A DNA stretch of 64,000 bases from Stieleria neptunia (GTDB lineage Bacteria; Planctomycetota; Planctomycetia; Pirellulales; Pirellulaceae): NCBI RefSeq assembly GCF_007754155.1, contig NZ_CP037423.1:7498938-7562937 (forward strand). Direction: 5' to 3'. The position numbers were made by a program, and so were the translations under genes. The notes under the pieces were generated by a model that worked only from the letters and a program-made list of their open reading frames with translations, ran no database searches and was not told the origin of the DNA. This document shows positions 55,181-63,772 of the stretch, one piece after another (position 1 is the stretch's first letter; each line of letters starts with the position of its first letter).

Positions 55181-56298
55181 TGAAGCACTGGCACCCGATG
55201 ATGGGCATTGATTTCCATATCCCTTGGCCACCGGGGTCGCCCGCGCCGGCCCCTTCGCCCGTCCCCTACCGCACGGGCATGGTGCTGATCGGCACCAGCA
55301 TGATCGCCTCCTATGCGCCGACCCACCTGAGCATGGGCTATGGCATGTCAATGCAGCAGGGCACCGATATCGGTTTTCTGATCCCACATATCGGTCCGCC
55401 GAGTGTTTTGCTGGCCATCGAGATTCCGCTCAGTTCATCCAAGTCGTATTTCGGCGTCGCACGCTATCCGGCCGAAGGCAAACCGATCTGCGTCGCGATG
55501 TCGCTGATGATCAACTTGAATCTGAACTGTGGCACACCGGTCCCCACACCGACCGGGATGGTGTTGGCGTTGAACACGCACATGGTCGCGATGACGATGG
55601 CCGACATGATCTACGGCAGCGTGCACATGTTGCTCGATTTTGGGCTGCAGTCTCTGTTGCAGTGGGCCGGCGGCAGGGCCGGGGGAATGATCGCGGCCAA
55701 GTTTGAAATGCAGATCGCTTATCTGACGTACCGGTTCGGCCCCCAATTGTTGTCCAAGGCAGCCGCCAAAGCGTTTCTACGATCGTCGGGGCGAAGCATC
55801 AAGGGACGCGACATCAACCGCTTGGCGCGTGAATTCGCCGATTCGCACAATGCTCGGGTTCAAACCGGTCGCAACGCGGTCCCCAGCCTGACCAGTGAAC
55901 TTGCCGGCAACATCACCGGCTGGTTCACCGGCGGACCGATGGGCGCCGACAACGCAACCATCGGCGGTCCCACGCTGGTCGACCAGGTGAACGTTGGCGG
56001 CACACCCGTCGGAAATATTCCGACCTCATTAGCCCAAGGCGCCGCCGACTACGTGAACGAGCCGAGCGTGCCCGAACATCCCTCCGCGCCGCCGGCAAGT
56101 TCATCACCCGACGCAGGCCCGCCGGCGCCCGACGCAGGCCCGCCGGCGCCCGACGCAGGCCCGCCGGCACCCGATGCAGGCCCGCCGTCATCGGATGCCG
56201 GGCCGCCGGGGGGATCAGGCGACGACGCGCCGAACGCCTCCTACCCGCCCGACGACGGCGGCGTCTGTGGGCCCGATCCACCGGGGGCGAATGAATGA
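55168..56298 (+). CDS. PAAR-like Pro-rich cargo protein
   Basis: The ATG at 55168 follows AGGAG at 7 nt; 376 residues. The N-terminus (GIDFHIPWPPGSPAPAPS, RTGMVLIGTSMIASYAPTHL, CGTPVPTPTGMVLALNTHMV) has the small-residue, Pro-rich look of PAAR-like spikes. Several hydrophobic, amphipathic segments follow (MADMIYGSVHMLLDFGLQSL). The C-terminus ends in PPAPDAG repeats. No catalytic motif is recognised. Its place between two DUF2169 genes marks it as likely cargo. Confidence 0.55.
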   Translation: MHAVMKHWHPMMGIDFHIPWPPGSPAPAPSPVPYRTGMVLIGTSMIASYAPTHLSMGYGMSMQQGTDIGFLIPHIGPPSVLLAIEIPLSSSKSYFGVARYPAEGKPICVAMSLMINLNLNCGTPVPTPTGMVLALNTHMVAMTMADMIYGSVHMLLDFGLQSLLQWAGGRAGGMIAAKFEMQIAYLTYRFGPQLLSKAAAKAFLRSSGRSIKGRDINRLAREFADSHNARVQTGRNAVPSLTSELAGNITGWFTGGPMGADNATIGGPTLVDQVNVGGTPVGNIPTSLAQGAADYVNEPSVPEHPSAPPASSSPDAGPPAPDAGPPAPDAGPPAPDAGPPSSDAGPPGGSGDDAPNASYPPDDGGVCGPDPPGANE

Positions 56299-57473
56299 AT
56301 CCAAACGCATCGCAACCGGAGTCATCGACCGACGAGCTTCCCGTGGCCACCCAGGTTTCCGGCAGGGCGTCCAACGGCGATTTTATCCTTTCGGTGTTGG
56401 CCAAACGCACCTACCGAATGGTCGACAACCGATGGGAGGTCGATGAAGAACAGGAGCCACTGTTCGGCGATCCGCTCGCCAACGCGGATCATCCCGCGTT
56501 GATGCAGCGTGACACCGACCTTCATCCCCAGAAAGAAAAAACAGACGTCATCATCAAGGGCCACGCGTACGGGAATGGCCGCACTACGTTCTTGGCCGGT
56601 GTGGCCGTCGCCGAGCATCGGATGATGATTCACGTCAGCGGCGACCGGATGGTAGATCGTTCACCCGCAGACCGTTTGTGTTTCTCGCCTCCCCAGCCGG
56701 TCGACAAGATTCCGCTTTGCTATTCACACGCCTATGGTGGTGTCGACGCGGTGTCGGAAAAGAAATACGGCAACCCGTTCTTGGAGCTTGCCGACCAGTA
56801 TCGCGGCGACGAAATCGATTTGGCGGCGGCCAGTCCGTTTCGCTATCCGCGCAACGGCGGCGGCATGGGCTACCTGATGGAATTTGACCCCGCGTCATTC
56901 GACCCCATTCCGCTGCCCAATCTCGAAAACCCGTCACAATTGCTGACGCCCGAAACGTTGCTCTACGGCGACGTGGATCAGTGGCCCTTGATGCCGCTGC
57001 CGGCCGCGACCGACTGGCTCGATTACGGAGCGTTTCCCCGCAACGCCTTGATGGGGTTTGTGCCGTTGTTCGACCCGCAAATCACCACGGTGCTTGAAAT
57101 CCAGGCGGGCTATGTTCCGGCGGAGATTTGGCACGAAGACTTCACAGGCAATCCGGCGACCTACATCGCCGGCCTCAACGGTGCTTCGTTGCCGTTGCAA
57201 CTGCCCCACCTGACCGGCGGCGAACCGCTGATGCTCCGCAACATACATCCCCAGTTCGAACAATGGGGATTCAACCTGCCGGGTGAGGTGCCGACGCTGC
57301 GAACCGATGGCCGACAAGGAAAGCTCAACGACACCCGGCCGGTCATTCACACCGTCGTGATCGATCCCGACACGCAACGCATGACGATCCTCTGGCGAGG
57401 CTCGGCAAAAGCGCTGCGGCCGTATCTGCCGGATGAATTGGAACGCATGCCATTTGAGGTGATTTGGGACTGA
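56295..57473 (+). CDS. DUF2169 T6SS effector adaptor, copy 2
   Basis: 392 residues starting in an ATGA overlap with the previous stop. DUF2169 features are DGFILSVLAKRTYRMV-like (GDFILSVLAKRTYRMVDNRW), VIIKGHAYGNGRTTFLAGVA, PLCYSHAYGGVDAVSEKKYG and FDPIPLPNLENPSQLLTPE. It diverges strongly from copy 1, so it probably serves another client. It overlaps the next gene (TGATG). Confidence 0.85.
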   Translation: MNPNASQPESSTDELPVATQVSGRASNGDFILSVLAKRTYRMVDNRWEVDEEQEPLFGDPLANADHPALMQRDTDLHPQKEKTDVIIKGHAYGNGRTTFLAGVAVAEHRMMIHVSGDRMVDRSPADRLCFSPPQPVDKIPLCYSHAYGGVDAVSEKKYGNPFLELADQYRGDEIDLAAASPFRYPRNGGGMGYLMEFDPASFDPIPLPNLENPSQLLTPETLLYGDVDQWPLMPLPAATDWLDYGAFPRNALMGFVPLFDPQITTVLEIQAGYVPAEIWHEDFTGNPATYIAGLNGASLPLQLPHLTGGEPLMLRNIHPQFEQWGFNLPGEVPTLRTDGRQGKLNDTRPVIHTVVIDPDTQRMTILWRGSAKALRPYLPDELERMPFEVIWD

Positions 57474-58444
57474 TGCGGATCATCGTTCGCGTAACATCGG
57501 ACCTGCATCACGGTCGACGGTTTTGGCTGCGACCGGGACAGAGCGTCGATGTGGGCAGTGCCGAGTCCGCCGAAAAGGTCTTTCCGCGATCCGGGCTGTT
57601 ACCCAATCACTTCCGTATGGAATGTCAGTTCGACGGCGGTGTGCTGACCGCGCTCGGTGGGCTGACGCTCTGCAACGGTGTGCCGGTGGGGCAAACCACC
57701 CTTGCCGACGGCGATCGGATCCAAGCCGGTCAGATGCAGTTTGACGTCGAGGTTGACGGGGCAAAAACGGTGTTGGAAGCAGCCGATTCGGTGCAACCGG
57801 CCTCCGCAAGCCCGACCGCGGGCCCGAGCAAGGGCCAGATCGACGACGATCACGACGGGGTCTGGCACATCGTTCGGGCGAGTGACAACGCGACGCTGCT
57901 GCAGGCGAAACCGACAGGCGACAACGATCCGCTGGCACGCTATCGATCGATGATCGCCGCGACCGATCCCGCAGCGTCAATCAGAGTGTTTCGTTTGATG
58001 CCTGCCGGTGCACCGCCCGCCGATGCCGCGGCCACGAGAATCTTTGTCGCGCAGCATCTTTGCGGAGACATCCAAGAGCGGTTGTCGGTGTCACTGGAAC
58101 AAATTCCCGATCCGCTGGAGCAGTTGCCCCCGGATCGCCAACAGGACATCGTCGGCTGGATCACACGGTGCGACGACGAAGGGATCGCGCGCGTCCTGGG
58201 CTTGGCCGCTCAAGGCCGGGGTACGCCGCTGGAACGGCCGCACCCGGAGTGGATGCTCCGCAGCGCGGATCCGATCGAGTTGACAGAGTTGTTCGCCGAT
58301 TCGAGTGATTCGTTTCTCGACAATTTGGTGGACGGATTCGATCTCGTTTGGGGCCGGTGTGGCGACCCGCCCCAGTGCTTCGTCCTCGTCAAAACGAACT
58401 TTTCTGGTTTTTTCCGTTTCGAGCCGCAACAATCACGCCGATGA
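57473..58444 (+). CDS. FHA-like domain protein of the T6SS island
   Basis: The ATG at 57473 shares its A with the DUF2169 stop (TGATG), giving 323 residues. The N-terminus reads as an FHA-like fold: GQSVDVGSAESAEKVFPRSG, PNHFRMECQ, LTLCNGVPVG and LADGDRIQAGQMQFDVE. The C-terminal part (WHIVRASDNATLLQAK, RLSVSLEQIPDPLEQLPPDR) may be a DUF4123-like adaptor, but I am not sure. FHA domains regulate T6SS in other bacteria through phospho-peptide binding. No kinase is seen here. Confidence 0.55.
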   Translation: MRIIVRVTSDLHHGRRFWLRPGQSVDVGSAESAEKVFPRSGLLPNHFRMECQFDGGVLTALGGLTLCNGVPVGQTTLADGDRIQAGQMQFDVEVDGAKTVLEAADSVQPASASPTAGPSKGQIDDDHDGVWHIVRASDNATLLQAKPTGDNDPLARYRSMIAATDPAASIRVFRLMPAGAPPADAAATRIFVAQHLCGDIQERLSVSLEQIPDPLEQLPPDRQQDIVGWITRCDDEGIARVLGLAAQGRGTPLERPHPEWMLRSADPIELTELFADSSDSFLDNLVDGFDLVWGRCGDPPQCFVLVKTNFSGFFRFEPQQSRR

Positions 58445-58446
58445 CC

Positions 58447-58533
58447 CGAGAACGGTAGTGTGCATCGCGGCGAAACAGCTCGCCCAGGCAATGAATCACT
58501 ACTTTCCGCGTTTCCCCACTCAAGGAACAAACG
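58447..58533 (+). promoter_or_regulatory. Conserved leader of hcp copy 2
   Basis: It starts with the same CGAGAACGGTAGTGTGCATCG as the leader of copy 1 and ends with CTCAAGGAACAAACG before the ATG. It lies right after the FHA-like gene stop, so it may be an internal promoter. Confidence 0.45.
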
Positions 58534-59016
58534 ATGGCTGCTTACATTAAATTCGATGGCGTCGACGGTGAATGCAAAGACAAAGATCACAAGGGATGGA
58601 GCGATTTGCTGTCGTTCAGCCAAGCAGTCCATCAACCCGGTGGTTCGGCCACCGGTTCGACGCGACGCCGCGGCGACGTGATCCTGGAAGACATCTCGTG
58701 TGCCAAGGAATTGGACAAGTCGAGTCCGAAAATCGCCGAATCGGTCTGCAAGGGCAAGGTCTATCCGAAGGTCGAAATCGACGTCACCGCGTCGTACACC
58801 GATGCCGGACGTGTGACGTATTACCGCTATGAACTGACCAACGTGCTGGTGACCAGCTACAGCATCGGCGGGGCCGGGCAAAGCGAATCGGTACCGACCG
58901 AAGACTTCTCCTTGAACTTCGAAGAAATCAAGGTGACCTACACCGAAAACGATTCCAAGGGTAAGAAGAAGGGCAACGTCGAGTACTCGTGGAAGGTCGA
59001 AGAAGGCGAAAGCTGA
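58534..59016 (+). CDS. hcp: T6SS tube protein Hcp, copy 2
   Basis: 160 residues. It differs from copy 1 at about four residues (for example GSTRRRGDVILEDISCAKEL). Near identity in protein with many synonymous DNA changes indicates selection on the tube protein rather than a very recent copy. Confidence 0.96.
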   Translation: MAAYIKFDGVDGECKDKDHKGWSDLLSFSQAVHQPGGSATGSTRRRGDVILEDISCAKELDKSSPKIAESVCKGKVYPKVEIDVTASYTDAGRVTYYRYELTNVLVTSYSIGGAGQSESVPTEDFSLNFEEIKVTYTENDSKGKKKGNVEYSWKVEEGES

Positions 59017-59068
59017 TCGATCGCCCCGACGTCTTGATTGCGACGGTCCGTTTGCCGCTGCGGTGAAC

Positions 59069-59113
59069 GGGCCCGTTTGCGTTGGGCCCGATTGCGTTGG
59101 GCCCGATTGCGTT
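59069..59113. repeat. Three tandem 15-bp units between hcp and vgrG copy 2
   Basis: GGGCCCGTTTGCGTT at 59069 is followed by two copies of GGGCCCGATTGCGTT at 59084 and 59099. It sits at the same location as the 53-bp array in island 1, but the sequence is unrelated. Confidence 0.9.
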
Positions 59114-59170
59114 GGCGCCGACCGACTCACGTGCAACTTGCCTAAGACCACACCACACCTTGACTGAGCC

Positions 59171-61261
59171 ATGGCACTTCAACAGCAAAACCGCCTCCTG
59201 AATCTAACCACGGTTCTCGGTGACGATGTGCTTTTGCTCACGTCCTTCACCGGCAACGAAGAATTGGGCCGGCTGTTCCACTACCAGCTGGAGATGATCA
59301 GCGACGATCCCGGCATCAAGCCGCAAGACATCGTCGGCACACCGGTCGGTTGGAGCATTGAACTGGGCGACAATTCCAGACGCCACTGGCACGGCTTCGT
59401 CAAAAGTCTCTCGCGGGGCGACGTCGATGGGCAGGACCGTCGCAACTACCGCGTCGAAGTCGTGCCGTGGTTCTGGTTTTTGACCCAAACCAGCGATTGC
59501 AAGATTTTCCAAGACACCAACGTCCCCGATATCATCGACGAAGTGCTCGGCGAGTACGGCTTTGCCGATTACAACCCCGACTTTCAACTCGATCACAAAG
59601 AGTGGGAGTACTGCGTTCAATATCGCGAAACGGATTTCAATTTCTTGTCACGGCTGATGGAGCAGGAAGGCATCTTCTACTACTTCAAGCACTCCGAAGG
59701 TGCTCACCAGATGGTGCTGACCGATCACAAAGACGGCTACTACACGCTGCCGGAAGCCAACGTCGACTTTCCCGATGACATCGGAACCCGAGCGATCGAC
59801 GACCACCTGACCAGTTGGGAACGCAAGTACCAATTCGTTCCGGGGAAATGGGCCCAGCGGGACTACAACTTCAAAACGCCGACCGACACGCTGGGCACCG
59901 ACACGGGGACGGTCGTTGACTTACCCGACGTTAGCAACTTCGAAATTTACGATTACCCCGGCGAGTATCCCGACAAGGGCGTCGGCGGCGGCGAAACCCG
60001 GTTGCGGATCGAGGCCGAGGAGACACGTCACGACATCGTTTCGGCGACCAGCCTGTGCAAGACGTTCCAGGCCGGCGGGCGTTTCACCGTCGACCAACAT
60101 CGCGACAGCGATGAACAGGGCGCCGAAGTCGTGATCACGGCGATCCAGCACGCCGGCAGCGAACCGATGGGGTATGAAACCGGCGGCGGCAGCGACGGGT
60201 TCCTGTATCGCAATTCGATCACCTGTTTGCCGGCGTCGCGCGTCTTTCGAACTCACCGCAGCACGGCCAAGCCGATCATCAGCGGCGTGCAGACGGCAAT
60301 CGTCACCGGGCCGGCCGGCGAAGAAATCTATCCGGATGAATTCGGCCGCGTGAAATGCCAGTTTCACTGGGACCGTTACGGCCAGAATGACGACAAAAGT
60401 AGCTGCTGGATCCGCGTCTCGCAGGTGCATGCCGGATCCGGATTCGGCGGCATCGACATCCCGCGAATCGACCAGGAAGTCGTCGTCAGTTTTCTCGAAG
60501 GCGACCCGGACCGACCGCTGATCACCGGACGCGTCTACCATGCCCAAAACATGCCACCCTGGGATTTGCCGGCCAACAAAACCCAAAGCGGTTACCTGTC
60601 GCGAAGCAGCAAGGGAGGTGGCAAAGACAACGCCAACGCGATCCGCTTTGAAGACCTCAAAGGCGAAGAACAACTTTGGATCCACGCCGAAAAGAACCAA
60701 GACATCGAAGTCGAAAACGATGAAACCCACTGGGTCGGGCGCGACCGAAAGAAAACCATTGATCGCGACGAAGACACGGAAGTCAAAGGCAACCGAACAG
60801 AGGTCGTCCGAAAAAATGAAACGATCACCGTTCATGGAAGTCGAACCGAAACGGTGCACGCCGAAGAACAATTGAGTGTCAAAGGCAATCGACGCGAGAC
60901 CATTTCAAAAGACCACACGCTGGTGATTGATGGAAAACGCACCGAAACCACCGCAAAAAATGAAACGCTGAGCGTCAAGGGCGAACGGTCACGAAGCGTC
61001 AGCAAGGACGAGAACATCTCCATCGACGGAAATCAAACGATCGGAGTCGGCAAGAGTGCGTCTCTGGACGCGGGCAAGGCCATCCTGATCAATGCCGGTG
61101 ATTCCATCACGCTGAAGACCGGCAAAGCATCGATCGAAATGAAAAAAGATGGCACCATCAAGATCTCGGGCAAAGACATCACCATCACGGGCAGCGGGAA
61201 AATCAACGCCAAGGCGAGCGGCAAAATGACTCTCAAGGGCAGCAAGATCGCGGAGAACTAA
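59171..61261 (+). CDS. vgrG: T6SS spike protein VgrG (TssI), copy 2
   Basis: 696 residues. The gp27 and gp5 OB parts closely match copy 1. The tail differs: after PPWDLPANKTQSG comes GEEQLWIHAEKNQDIEVEND and then a charged beta-helix of KGNRTETV-type repeats (GKRTETTAKNETLSVKGERS), ending in Lys/Gly-rich blades. The altered tail probably selects different cargo (inference). Confidence 0.95.
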   Translation: MALQQQNRLLNLTTVLGDDVLLLTSFTGNEELGRLFHYQLEMISDDPGIKPQDIVGTPVGWSIELGDNSRRHWHGFVKSLSRGDVDGQDRRNYRVEVVPWFWFLTQTSDCKIFQDTNVPDIIDEVLGEYGFADYNPDFQLDHKEWEYCVQYRETDFNFLSRLMEQEGIFYYFKHSEGAHQMVLTDHKDGYYTLPEANVDFPDDIGTRAIDDHLTSWERKYQFVPGKWAQRDYNFKTPTDTLGTDTGTVVDLPDVSNFEIYDYPGEYPDKGVGGGETRLRIEAEETRHDIVSATSLCKTFQAGGRFTVDQHRDSDEQGAEVVITAIQHAGSEPMGYETGGGSDGFLYRNSITCLPASRVFRTHRSTAKPIISGVQTAIVTGPAGEEIYPDEFGRVKCQFHWDRYGQNDDKSSCWIRVSQVHAGSGFGGIDIPRIDQEVVVSFLEGDPDRPLITGRVYHAQNMPPWDLPANKTQSGYLSRSSKGGGKDNANAIRFEDLKGEEQLWIHAEKNQDIEVENDETHWVGRDRKKTIDRDEDTEVKGNRTEVVRKNETITVHGSRTETVHAEEQLSVKGNRRETISKDHTLVIDGKRTETTAKNETLSVKGERSRSVSKDENISIDGNQTIGVGKSASLDAGKAILINAGDSITLKTGKASIEMKKDGTIKISGKDITITGSGKINAKASGKMTLKGSKIAEN

Positions 61262-61288
61262 CCGGCTGGACCGCGCCGAGACATCGCC

Positions 61289-62311
61289 ATGTTACAAGTA
61301 CACAATCAGACCGATTACGAAACCGCGATCAGCGTTTTGTTCGACCAAGACGGTATCGAGACCGCCTTCATCGTCGTCAAAGCGACGCTGCGGATCGACC
61401 AACCCGATCAACCCGCCGAGACGCAATTGCCGATCTTTTACGTCGACGAACATTGGGGCGATCCGGAATCCACCAGCGTCCAATACCCCGCCGACATGAC
61501 GTTGAGTAAACCGGCGACCGATGTGATCCTCAACGGAACCGCCCACGCCCCGGGATCGGCCCCCACCACCCAGGTCGATGTCCAGCTGGATGTCGGTGAC
61601 ACCAGCAAAACCGTGCGGGTCATCGGGGACCGCGTCTGGCAGAAAGGACTCGTCGGCATCTCGCCGTCCAAGCCGGCCGAATTCGTGTCGATGCCGCTCG
61701 TTTACGAACTCGCCTTCGGCGGCGCGGACGTCCATCCCGACGGTCGTGAAGATTGGGCGACAGAAAATCCGGTCGGCCGAGGGTTCCTCGCGTCCGACAA
61801 AAGCGGCAACGCCGACGGAGCGCCCTTGCCGAATTTGGAAACGCCCGGACAAGAACTCAAGCGTTGGTCCGACCGACCCACACCCGCCGCGTTCGGGGCA
61901 ATCGCGGCTCACTGGACTCCCCGGTCGACCTTCGCGGGAACCTATGATGAAAACTGGGAAAAGAGCCGCTCGCCTTTTTTGCCGACCGACTTCAACCCGA
62001 CGTTCCTCAACGCGGCTCATCCGGATTTGATCTGCGACCCGTATCTGCAAGGCGGTGAAGCGGTCCGCATTCGCGGTGTCCACCCCGAACAGTGGATCCA
62101 GTTTACGCTGCCGACTAAGCAGTTCCGAATTCGGTATCAGCTTGCCGGACAGGAATCGGAGGCAGAGCAGCGTCTGGAAACCTTGCTGATCGATACCGAC
62201 AAACGTGAATATGCAATGGTTTGGCGCGCCGCGGTCCCCTGTCCGAAACAAGCGACGAAACTGAATTGGATTGCCGTCGAGGAATTGACTCCTACCAATC
62301 GGCGGGCTTGA
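61289..62311 (+). CDS. DUF2169 T6SS effector adaptor, copy 3
   Basis: 340 residues with DUF2169 features: TAFIVVKATLRIDQPDQPA, ILNGTAHAPGSAPTTQVDVQ, MPLVYELAFGGADVHPDG and APLPNLETPGQELKRWSDRP. It follows vgrG copy 2 by 27 nt and ends 2 nt before the ketosynthase-like gene. The likely clients are the DUF4150 protein and the partial gene downstream. Confidence 0.88.
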   Translation: MLQVHNQTDYETAISVLFDQDGIETAFIVVKATLRIDQPDQPAETQLPIFYVDEHWGDPESTSVQYPADMTLSKPATDVILNGTAHAPGSAPTTQVDVQLDVGDTSKTVRVIGDRVWQKGLVGISPSKPAEFVSMPLVYELAFGGADVHPDGREDWATENPVGRGFLASDKSGNADGAPLPNLETPGQELKRWSDRPTPAAFGAIAAHWTPRSTFAGTYDENWEKSRSPFLPTDFNPTFLNAAHPDLICDPYLQGGEAVRIRGVHPEQWIQFTLPTKQFRIRYQLAGQESEAEQRLETLLIDTDKREYAMVWRAAVPCPKQATKLNWIAVEELTPTNRRA

Positions 62312-62313
62312 TC

Positions 62314-63375
62314 ATGACCATGGCAATCATCGCTGTCGACATCGCGTGCCCGGTGGGTCTGTGTATCGAACAAGCCGCGACATCCGTCGCCGCCGGCGTC
62401 TCACGGATCGAAGAAACCAATTGGATCGCGCCCAATGGCAATCCGATCAAGATGGGACGGATCGCCGATGATGCGCTTCCGCCGCTGATCGAGGAAATTG
62501 CCCAGGATCGATCGCTGACGCAACACGCGCAGCGGTTGATTCGATTGGGCTCCATTGCCTTGAAAGCGGTCACCGAAAAATTGGGCGAACATTCGGCACC
62601 GGTTCATGGATTTTTCGCGATGCCTGAATCCGGCGGCGGTTCGCACGGCGACCCGGCGACGCTGGTCCAAAGCGCGCTGGCCAATACCGAGACGAAGCTC
62701 AAGTTCGCAGCCACGCATGTTTTCACCGGCGGCCGTGCATCGATGTTCCAAGCCCTGCTCGCCGCGGAGACCTTCTTGGCACAGACCCCCGATGCGATCG
62801 CCGTGGTCGGCGGAATCGATTCGTTTCATGACCCGATCCTGTTGAGTCAACTGGGCTCGCAAGAACGTCTGCTGACCGATGGCGTACAAGATGGGATGAT
62901 CCCCGGCGAAGGTGCAGCGATGCTGATCTGTATCGACGCGGACAGTGCGGCATCGATGAACGTGCAGCCGATCGCGCTGATCAATGCCGTCGCAGTGGCC
63001 GAGGAGCCGGGGCACCTGACGAGCGACGATCCCTGCATGGGAGACGGTTCGACCGAAGTCCTTGCGGGGGCGCTGAAAGATTGTGAAGCGGTCCATCACG
63101 TGTACCTCAGTTTTAACGGCGAACACATCTGGGCCCAGGAATGGAGCATCGCGTTTTTGCGACACTCGGATTGTTTCGTCCAGGGCCACGGCGTGCATCA
63201 TCCGGCTGAACACTTCGGCGACAGCGGGGCCGCAAGCGGGGCGATGATGACAGCGTTATCCGCGTTTGCCTTGGCCTCGGGAAAGGCCTCGGGGGAACAT
63301 CTCGTTTGGTGCGCCTCCGACGGTCCCCTGCGTGGCGCGTGCACCCTTTCCAGTCCTCTCCAACCAGCGAGCTAA
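62314..63375 (+). CDS. Degenerate ketosynthase (thiolase-fold) protein of the T6SS island
   Basis: The ATG at 62314 is 2 nt after the DUF2169 stop; 353 residues. The thiolase-fold pattern is visible: ATHVFTGGRASMFQALLAAE, AIAVVGGIDSFHDPILL, MIPGEGAAMLICIDAD and HPAEHFGDSGAASGAMMTAL. The usual Cys of TAC-S-type motifs is replaced (GGRAS), so condensing activity is unlikely. Thiolase-like proteins are found beside DUF2169 and DUF4150 genes in other T6SS islands, probably as chaperones (family context, recalled). Confidence 0.75.
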   Translation: MTMAIIAVDIACPVGLCIEQAATSVAAGVSRIEETNWIAPNGNPIKMGRIADDALPPLIEEIAQDRSLTQHAQRLIRLGSIALKAVTEKLGEHSAPVHGFFAMPESGGGSHGDPATLVQSALANTETKLKFAATHVFTGGRASMFQALLAAETFLAQTPDAIAVVGGIDSFHDPILLSQLGSQERLLTDGVQDGMIPGEGAAMLICIDADSAASMNVQPIALINAVAVAEEPGHLTSDDPCMGDGSTEVLAGALKDCEAVHHVYLSFNGEHIWAQEWSIAFLRHSDCFVQGHGVHHPAEHFGDSGAASGAMMTALSAFALASGKASGEHLVWCASDGPLRGACTLSSPLQPAS

Positions 63376-63381
63376 TTCATC

Positions 63382-63762
63382 ATGGCACAAACAGTCTTCG
63401 CCAATTGCCGGGGCGTGATTCATAAAGGATCCGGGACCATCAATTTTGCGTTCCCGGATGTCTGCAAGACACCCACGCCCGGCGGCCCGGTCCCCATTCC
63501 CTACCCGAATCTCGGCAAGGCCGCCGATACGACCAGCGGCAGCAAAAAGGTCAAAGCCGACGGCCAGATGATTTTGAACAAAGGCGCAAAATACATGATG
63601 AGCACCGGCGACGAACCGGGCACGGTCGGTGGCATTAAGAGCAACGTGTTCAAGCAGAATTGCGAGTTACTGATGTACTCCTTCGACGTCAAGGTCGAAG
63701 GCAAGAACGTCGGCCGGCTCGGCGATCCGCTGTGGCACAACAAGAAAAACATCGCGATGTGA
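63382..63762 (+). CDS. DUF4150 PAAR-like spike protein
   Basis: 126 residues: TVFANCRGVIHKGSGTINFA, FPDVCKTPTPGGPVPIPYPN, NKGAKYMMSTGDEPGTVGGI and a C-terminal GRLGDPLWHNKKN. These match DUF4150 proteins that cap VgrG like PAAR. It is directly followed, 10 nt on, by a partial gene that is probably its effector. Confidence 0.92.
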   Translation: MAQTVFANCRGVIHKGSGTINFAFPDVCKTPTPGGPVPIPYPNLGKAADTTSGSKKVKADGQMILNKGAKYMMSTGDEPGTVGGIKSNVFKQNCELLMYSFDVKVEGKNVGRLGDPLWHNKKNIAM

Positions 63763-63772
63763 GGAGCCCGAA

